From: QAMX01 sp003149835
Lineage (GTDB): Bacteria > Bacillota > Clostridia > Oscillospirales > QAMX01
Direction of reading: 5' to 3'
Assembly (NCBI GenBank): GCA_959600635.1
Contig: CAUGMN010000087.1
Coordinates: 1 to 9,038, forward strand
Length of the DNA: 9,038 bases
The notes under the pieces were generated by a model that worked only from the letters and a program-made list of their open reading frames with translations, ran no database searches and was not told where the DNA came from. A program made the position numbers and the translations under genes. Of this stretch, positions 4,775 through 9,038 are shown in pieces. Position 1 is the first letter of the stretch, and each line of letters opens with the position of its first letter.

Positions 4775-7700
4775 TCAGCGCGCCAGCTCGCCGAACGCGT
4801 CCGGCGCGTTCAGATACGGCTTCATAACGAAACCGAAGCGGATCTCTCGCGCGGCCAGTCCGTCGCGCTCCGGCTCCATCGCGGTGATCAGTCCGTTTTC
4901 GCTGATGCCGGTGATGCGGTAATCCAGGCGCACCACCGTCTCATCGAGCGGAACCAGCTCAAAATCGTGCTTGGTTTCATAGAGCTGCCGCGAGGTATAG
5001 CGCGAAATCTGGAAGCACAGCTCGGAATCCGGAAGAGGCGCGACAAAAAGCCCCTGCCCTTCCGCATTTTCAACCTGCGCCCACAGCGTCCCGTAATGAG
5101 AGCCGTTTTCCTGCGGACGGATATAGTGTTCAAAATTGTCGTCGGCCGTCGTCTCGTACAGCGCGACCTTTGTGGAGCGGTGCCGGTCGGCATACGCTTC
5201 AAACGGCCCGTGACCGTAATAGCGAGCCTTGTCCAGTTCTTTGGGCAGACGCAGCTCCACGCCGATCAGCGGCAGGCGCGGGATGATCTCTTTCAGCCGG
5301 CCGGCAAAGCGCAGTTCGACCGCGCCGTCCGGACAGAAGGTATAGCGGCATTCGCCCGTCAGCGCCGGCAGCGAAGAGGCGGCGCCGAGCGCGAGCTTCA
5401 CCGTGACTTCATACGCGCCGTCTGCGCGCTTGGTCAGCTCCGCGGCATAGGTTTTCTGCGCAGTTTTGTCTAAGAAAAGCTTCATCCACAGCCCCGCGCT
5501 CGTCCCGTTGTAGGTAGGCGCGTGCCAGAGCGAAAACGCGGCGGGCGCGCGGAGCAGCTCCAGGCCGCCGCAGCAGATCTGCGCAAGCCGGCCGCGGCTT
5601 TTGTCAAAGACATATTCTGCGTCCGCCGCCTTGAAACGGAAGATTCCGCCGCTGTCCTCCGCGCGGACTTCACCCTTTTTCTCCACCAAAGCGGGCAGGC
5701 AGGCGGCTTTTAGCTCGAACTGCTCAAAGCCCGTCTCAAAGCCGCATTCCGCCCACGGCGTTTCCCCGTTCTGTACAAACGACAGCGTCAGGAAAGCGTG
5801 TCCGCTGATCTCTTCCGGCGCGAACAGCTCATAGCGGCGTTCGCCCTGGGGCTCGATTTTCATTCGCTCAATCCGGCCCTGCCGGCGGACTTTCCCGTCG
5901 CATTCGAGCTTCCACACCATATCAAAATCGCCGAGGTCTTTGAAATAGCGGCGGCTTTTGACAGTGACCGCGCCGTTTTCATAGACGGCGGCCGCCTGCC
6001 GGTAGACCTGCTTCATGTCGAAATAACCCGGGCGCGGCCGCCGGTCGGGGTAGACGAGACCGTCCAGACAGCCGGTGCCGCCGTTGGGATGATCGTCGAA
6101 ATCGCCGCCGTAGAGATAGCGGCCGCCGCCGGCGTCGATCGCATGGTCGCAGAACTCCCAGATACAGCCGCCGAAAAAGCCTCTGTGCCGCAGCGCCAGA
6201 TCCCAGTTGGCAAAGACGTCGCCCGTGGACATGGAGCAGACGTATTCGCACAGGAAAAACGGCTTCTCGGAGAGCTTTTCTTCGAAATAACGGCCGATAT
6301 AGCCGACGTCCGCATACATGCGGCTCTCGACATCCGAGATGTCGGCGAAGCACTCGCCCTCGGGCACGGCCTTGAATTCAAGGTGCGCGTTTTCATAGTG
6401 GACAAGGGCTTTGGGATCGCGGCTCTTAATATACGTCCGCATGGCGCGGTGGTTGACGCCGCAGCCCGACTCGTTGCCCAGCGACCACATGACGACGCAG
6501 CCGCGGTTTTTGTCTCGCTCATACAGGCGCGCGGCGCGGTCGACATAGGCCTCGCGCCATTCCGGCGCGTTGGAAAGCGCCGACCAGCGCGTCCAGTCCC
6601 ATTCGCCCTCCCAGTCGTAGCCCATGCCGTGCGTTTCCAAATCGGCTTCGTCAATGACCATGAAGCCGAGCTCGTCGCAGTATTCGAGGAATCGCGGGTC
6701 GTTTGGATAGTGCGAGGTGCGGATGGCGTTGCAGTTGGCCTGTTTCAGCAGTCGGAGATCGCGGAGCATATGCGCCTCCGGCGTGGCATGGCCGAGCAGC
6801 GGGTGCGAGTCGTGGCGGTTGATGCCGCGCGCCTTGACGGGCTGATTGTTTAAAAGCACCGCGCCGGCCTCAATAGCCAGCCGCCTGATCGCCACGCGCT
6901 CACGGATAAACTCGCCGCCGGCCTCCATCAGCAGGGTATACAGCGCGGGCCGCTCGTCGCTCCACAGAACCGGCGCGTCGACAACAAACGCGGCGCGCTC
7001 CTTTTCAGCCGCAGCCGCAGCGATCAGGCGGCCGTCCGGCGCAAACAGCTTGCAGGACACGGGAACCGCGCCGCACGCCGCAAAGGAAATTTCCAGCTCC
7101 GCCGTGCGCAGGTCTGCGGCAACCGACTGACGGACATGATAGTCGCGCAGGTGCGCGCGCGGCCGCCGCAGCAGGTAGACCTCGCGGAAGATGCCGGAGA
7201 GGCGGAAATAGTCCTGATCCTCCAAATAGCTACCGTCGGACCACTTGACGACGAGCACGGCGAGCCGGTTCTCCCCGCAGACGAGGAAATCCGTCACGTC
7301 AAATTCGCTCGTGCAGTGGCTGACCTGGCTGTAACCGGCAAAACGGCCGTTGAGCCAGACATAGAAAGCGCTGTTCACGCCCTCGAAATTCAGAAAATAA
7401 GACTCTCCGCCGTCCGTTTGGGCTTCAAACGTGCGCAGATACAGGCCGCAGGGGTTGTCCTCCGGCACATGCGGCGGGTCGACGGGAAAAGGATATTCAA
7501 GGTTGATGTAGTTGGGCTTGTCGTAAGGGCGGTCCAGATAGGTCTGCCAGCTCCTCGGCACACTGATCACGTCGCAGGCGTCAAGCGGCGCGGCGATGTC
7601 CGCCTCGCGGAAATCCTCAAACGACGCATACCAGCGAAAGCGCCATTCGCCGCAGAGCTGCTGGAATCTCGCCGAGTCGGCGCGGCGGCCATTCCGCGCC

Positions 7701-7801
7701 GACGCCTCTGAATCAAAGGGAATAAAATAGGCCCGCGGCGGCTCGCAGCCGACGTGGAGATTTTCCAGCGATTTGTGGTACGGTTGAAAATTCATCATCA
7801 T
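4775..7801 (-). CDS. lacZ: LacZ-type glycoside hydrolase family 2 beta-galactosidase (variant active-site loop)
   Basis: The protein has 1008 residues, close to E. coli LacZ (1023). Domains in order are a GH2 jelly-roll sugar-binding domain (about 45-215; 'LNGRFAGYSQVSHCTSEFD', 'WSDGSYLEDQD'), an immunoglobulin-like domain (about 216-315), the TIM barrel (about 316-600; 'ARGINRHDSHPLLGH', 'IRTSHYPNDPRFLEYCDELG', 'DEADLETHGM'), and a C-terminal LacZ small-chain-type domain (about 720-1000). The acid/base is E444 in 'WSLGNES'; the nucleophile is E519 in 'FFLCEY'. There is no signal peptide, so it is cytoplasmic and should split lactose-like beta-galactosides. The usual CEYAHAMGN reads CEYVCSMSTGD here, losing the His that contacts galactose in E. 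coli (H540), so the specificity may differ. Three ATGs in a row (7801, 7798, 7795) follow AGGAAG; the second or third gives better spacing. The recombinase gene follows after 55 bp. Confidence 0.9.
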   Translation of the reverse strand: MMMNFQPYHKSLENLHVGCEPPRAYFIPFDSEASARNGRRADSARFQQLCGEWRFRWYASFEDFREADIAAPLDACDVISVPRSWQTYLDRPYDKPNYINLEYPFPVDPPHVPEDNPCGLYLRTFEAQTDGGESYFLNFEGVNSAFYVWLNGRFAGYSQVSHCTSEFDVTDFLVCGENRLAVLVVKWSDGSYLEDQDYFRLSGIFREVYLLRRPRAHLRDYHVRQSVAADLRTAELEISFAACGAVPVSCKLFAPDGRLIAAAAAEKERAAFVVDAPVLWSDERPALYTLLMEAGGEFIRERVAIRRLAIEAGAVLLNNQPVKARGINRHDSHPLLGHATPEAHMLRDLRLLKQANCNAIRTSHYPNDPRFLEYCDELGFMVIDEADLETHGMGYDWEGEWDWTRWSALSNAPEWREAYVDRAARLYERDKNRGCVVMWSLGNESGCGVNHRAMRTYIKSRDPKALVHYENAHLEFKAVPEGECFADISDVESRMYADVGYIGRYFEEKLSEKPFFLCEYVCSMSTGDVFANWDLALRHRGFFGGCIWEFCDHAIDAGGGRYLYGGDFDDHPNGGTGCLDGLVYPDRRPRPGYFDMKQVYRQAAAVYENGAVTVKSRRYFKDLGDFDMVWKLECDGKVRRQGRIERMKIEPQGERRYELFAPEEISGHAFLTLSFVQNGETPWAECGFETGFEQFELKAACLPALVEKKGEVRAEDSGGIFRFKAADAEYVFDKSRGRLAQICCGGLELLRAPAAFSLWHAPTYNGTSAGLWMKLFLDKTAQKTYAAELTKRADGAYEVTVKLALGAASSLPALTGECRYTFCPDGAVELRFAGRLKEIIPRLPLIGVELRLPKELDKARYYGHGPFEAYADRHRSTKVALYETTADDNFEHYIRPQENGSHYGTLWAQVENAEGQGLFVAPLPDSELCFQISRYTSRQLYETKHDFELVPLDETVVRLDYRITGISENGLITAMEPERDGLAAREIRFGFVMKPYLNAPDAFGELAR

Positions 7802-8350
7802 TGCTTCCTTTTCATAGCTTGTTTCGTGATCGCTTGGATCGCCAGCCGGTCATTGGTTTTGAAACCGACGCAGAAACCGGCGTTCTCCTCAAAAACGACC
7901 GCAAGACAGACGGCTCCAAACAGATTCAGCATTCTGAAAGCTTGCGCCGTTATTACGGCCGCGGCGATTTGTTTCAGCGCATGCTGTCGCGCCTGATTCT
8001 GCGAATTCCGGAGAGCGCCTGCATGTCCAGAATCAGCGTATCCGGCTTATTCTCTCTCCGCTCCGCCGCTTCGGCGTCAACGCAAATATCAGGTCCCGCG
8101 CGCTCATCCGTTGCGCGAGGCCCGCGTATTCGTCAGATACGGCTCTCCGGTTCCCCTGTGCGCTCGCCGTTCCGCTCCCGATTGGCTTTCCGCGCGCCTC
8201 ATTCCGGCATAATCTCCGTCTCTCTGTCGGCGACCGCCGGCACATCGGCGGCCGAACCAACCGGATTTGTCAAACCCAATCTCTCCGGCGGCGGCGAGAC
8301 GGCATATGCGGAAAACAAACAGCGCTAGCAAGAGGATCGTTTCAAGCCCC
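7798..8350 (-). pseudogene. Probable decayed gene (signal-peptide protein) upstream of lacZ, broken over several frames
   Basis: No intact gene lies here, yet minus-strand frames give protein-like pieces in consecutive order. First comes 'ILLLALFVF' near 8330-8310. Then, in another frame, 'SAYAVSPPPERLGLTNPVG' and 'VADRETEIMPE' (stop about 8208). A third frame gives 'AVSDEYAGLAQRMSARDLIF', and another 'KPDTLILDMQALSGIRRIRR' (stop about 7980). The final piece contains 'ALKQIAAAVITAQAF', 'AVVFEENAGFCVGFKTND' and 'LAIQAITKQAMKRKQ', whose TGA overlaps the first lacZ ATG. Joined, this resembles a roughly 180-residue exported or membrane-anchored protein with an Ala/Pro-rich linker and a C-terminal mixed domain. 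The layout loosely recalls small sporulation membrane proteins such as SpoIIIAH, but I cannot support a family. A sigma-A promoter stands just upstream. The plus strand also has a 175-codon open frame (7801-8328), whose low-complexity second half looks like a shadow. Confidence 0.45.
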
Positions 8351-8380
8351 CGCTTCTGCTCTAAAACGGTATGATACTTT

Positions 8381-8409
8381 ATTATATACGCCCGCAGCGC
8401 TCCGGTCAA
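8381..8409 (-). promoter_or_regulatory. Sigma-A promoter for the minus-strand lacZ run
   Basis: On the minus strand, TTGACC (8409-8404) is followed by 17 bases and a perfect TATAAT (8386-8381). Transcription would start near 8374 and run through the decayed gene into lacZ, leaving a leader of about 570 bases before lacZ. A second TTGACA just upstream (8416-8411) is badly spaced for this -10 box. A-rich bases lie further upstream. I found no other equally good promoter directly before lacZ. Confidence 0.75.
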
Positions 8410-8424
8410 GTGTCAAACCATGTC

Positions 8425-8438
8425 TGAAAGCGATTTTT
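8425..8438. promoter_or_regulatory. Weak cre-like (CcpA) site upstream of the lacZ-run promoter
   Basis: TGAAAGCGATTTTT matches the left half and centre of the Bacillota cre consensus (TGWAARCGNTNWCA) but misses the closing CA. It lies about 50-65 bp upstream of the expected transcription start. Catabolite control of a beta-galactosidase would make sense, but the match is imperfect and may be chance. Confidence 0.22.
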
Positions 8439-8661
8439 TCCCATTTTCCCCCTGCAAGAGCGGAGAAACGTACGCGGTCTGTCACGATCATGGGCGAATC
8501 CTGTCCTATGCTTTCCAGCGTTTTGCTCTCCCGCTCTCCCGGTTCATCCCGCGCAACCGAAACGCTTCATTAGATCACGTTTCTACTTTCATTTGCATTT
8601 TAAAAATATTTTCGATAAAAATATGTCTCTGGATTTTCTGTATAACTTGTTCGATTTTCAG
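8439..8661. other. Gene-free stretch, becoming strongly AT-rich from about 8570
   Basis: I see no supportable gene here. A plus-strand open frame of 81 codons (8420-8665) has no ribosome site and an amino-acid content that simply follows the T-rich sequence. Base composition shifts from mixed to strongly AT-rich near 8570, in contrast with the GC-rich genes around. The rest of this AT-rich tract holds the lipoprotein promoters. Two near copies of AAAAATAT lie around 8601-8622. Confidence 0.6.
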
Positions 8662-8691
8662 TTGACTCTTTTCGAATTTAACCAATATAAT
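8662..8691 (+). promoter_or_regulatory. Distal sigma-A promoter (P1) facing the lipoprotein gene
   Basis: TTGACT (8662-8667), an 18-base spacer and perfect TATAAT (8686-8691). Transcription would start near 8698, about 184 bases before the lipoprotein ATG. The setting is AT-rich, which raises the chance of promoter look-alikes, but five and six of six consensus bases at legal spacing make it credible. Confidence 0.6.
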
Positions 8692-8783
8692 GGCAATTTA
8701 TATATTTCAGCACACTTATCTCCTTAAATCTTAAATTGTTACGATTAAAATCCTCTATTTTTTGTATTTTTCAGTGCAATCCA

Positions 8784-8811
8784 TTGACATTTTCATTTGA
8801 TTTGCTATAAT
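8784..8811 (+). promoter_or_regulatory. Proximal sigma-A promoter (P2) of the lipoprotein gene
   Basis: Perfect TTGACA (8784-8789) and perfect TATAAT (8806-8811) with a 16-base spacer. The start would be near 8818, giving a leader of about 64 bases that contains the hairpin at 8825-8847 and the GGAGG at 8866-8870. Confidence 0.82.
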
Positions 8812-8824
8812 GAAATTGTATTAA

Positions 8825-8847
8825 ACAGCGACGGTCTTCCGCGCTGT
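8825..8847 (+). other. Leader hairpin in the lipoprotein mRNA
   Basis: ACAGCG (8825-8830), a bulged A, CGG (8832-8834), loop TCTT, then CCG and CGCTGT (8839-8847). This makes nine pairs with one bulge, only a few bases from the predicted P2 transcription start. No T run follows, so it is not a terminator. It could shield the 5' end of the mRNA from decay or be a regulatory leader element. Confidence 0.5.
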
Positions 8848-8881
8848 CCACTACATATTTGAATTGGAGGTATTGCGTCTT

Positions 8882-9038
8882 ATGAAGAAACGGCTTTTCT
8901 GTCTCCTTCTAACACTCCTGATGGTCGTATGTGTATTTGCCGGCTGCGGCGACAACACATCGGATCCGTCCGCCACGACAACAGTTGCGCCTGTCACCGA
9001 CAATACCACCCCTCCCCCCTCCACAGACGTTCCCGACA
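8882..9038 (+). CDS. N-terminus of a secreted lipoprotein, truncated by window edge
   Basis: ATG at 8882 opens a frame that runs to the window end (52 complete codons). Residues 1-20 form a classic signal peptide: the positive start MKKR and a hydrophobic core 'LFCLLLTLLMVVCVF'. The lipobox 'FAGC' puts the lipidated Cys at residue 22. After it comes a Thr/Pro/Asp-rich linker ('PSATTTVAPVTDNTTPPPST') typical of surface lipoproteins before their folded domain. The function cannot be told, because the mature domain lies outside. Substrate-binding proteins of ABC transporters and sporulation or cell-wall lipoproteins share this start. GGAGG at 8866-8870 is 11 bases from the ATG, rather far. The gene is expressed away from the lacZ run, and two strong promoters precede it. 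Confidence 0.88.
   Translation, partial: MKKRLFCLLLTLLMVVCVFAGCGDNTSDPSATTTVAPVTDNTTPPPSTDVPD

Noticed and set aside
5798..6853. 351-codon open frame on the plus strand inside lacZ
   Set aside because: It is antisense to the conserved TIM-barrel of the GH2 enzyme; its sequence is alanine/valine-rich shadow with no motif and no ribosome site.
7801..8328. 175-codon open frame on the plus strand
   Set aside because: It has a TTG start with no ribosome site, and the second half is Ser/Ala/Arg/Pro low-complexity. Minus-strand pieces look more protein-like, though I am not certain which strand was once coding.
8420..8665. 81-codon open frame on the plus strand in the AT-rich gap
   Set aside because: It has no ribosome site and a composition that just mirrors T-rich DNA; promoter P1 lies across its end.
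1..9038. CRISPR array, tRNA, rRNA, insertion sequence or phage attachment site
   Set aside because: I saw no regularly spaced repeats, no tRNA-like cloverleaf with a CCA-type end, no transposase and no direct repeats flanking the recombinase.

Overview
The window looks like chromosomal DNA of a moderately GC-rich low-GC-phylum anaerobe (Bacillota, class Clostridia, probably an Oscillospirales/Ruminococcaceae-type gut bacterium). I infer this from the sigma-A type promoters with near-consensus TTGACA/TATAAT boxes, the GGAGG-type ribosome sites, the short Gram-positive-style lipoprotein signal, and the gene families present. No database search was possible, so the taxon is inference. I saw no tRNA, rRNA, CRISPR array or insertion sequence.

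Layout, left to right. (1) Positions 1-937, plus strand: the end of an alpha/beta-hydrolase and, one base later, a YgjP/DUF45-type zinc metallopeptidase. A very long hairpin at 991-1058 follows, in the convergent gap. (2) Positions 1060-2526: a divergent pair made of a minus-strand protein that I read as two tandem SLOG/DUF1273-like Rossmann domains and a plus-strand 89-residue XRE repressor. The gap between them holds a perfect consensus extended -10 promoter for the SLOG gene, flanked by palindromic operators, with a third operator in front of the XRE gene. This is the most interesting part of the window. (3) A perfect bidirectional terminator at 2691-2725. (4) Positions 2741-7801, minus strand: a compact run read in the order lacZ-type GH2 beta-galactosidase, Xer-type tyrosine recombinase, single-pass membrane protein, Dabb-domain protein. 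Its spacings are 55 bp, -17 bp and 28 bp, so it is probably one operon ending at the terminator.

(5) Positions 7798-8350, minus strand: no intact gene, but protein-like pieces scattered over several frames. The pieces begin with a signal-peptide-like stretch and end in a frame whose stop overlaps the lacZ start, which I interpret as a decayed gene. A good sigma-A promoter (8381-8409) sits upstream and probably drives the whole minus-strand run. (6) Positions 8410-8881: an AT-rich gene-free stretch with two strong plus-strand promoters and a leader hairpin. (7) From 8882: the start of a lipoprotein gene that runs off the window.

How the parts may work together: the XRE protein has no sensor domain, whereas the divergent SLOG protein has two nucleotide-binding-type domains. 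A simple model is a repressor that keeps a strong promoter silent until a signal, perhaps one handled by the SLOG protein, relieves it. The lacZ run combines sugar hydrolysis with genes of unrelated type, so its members need not share a pathway.
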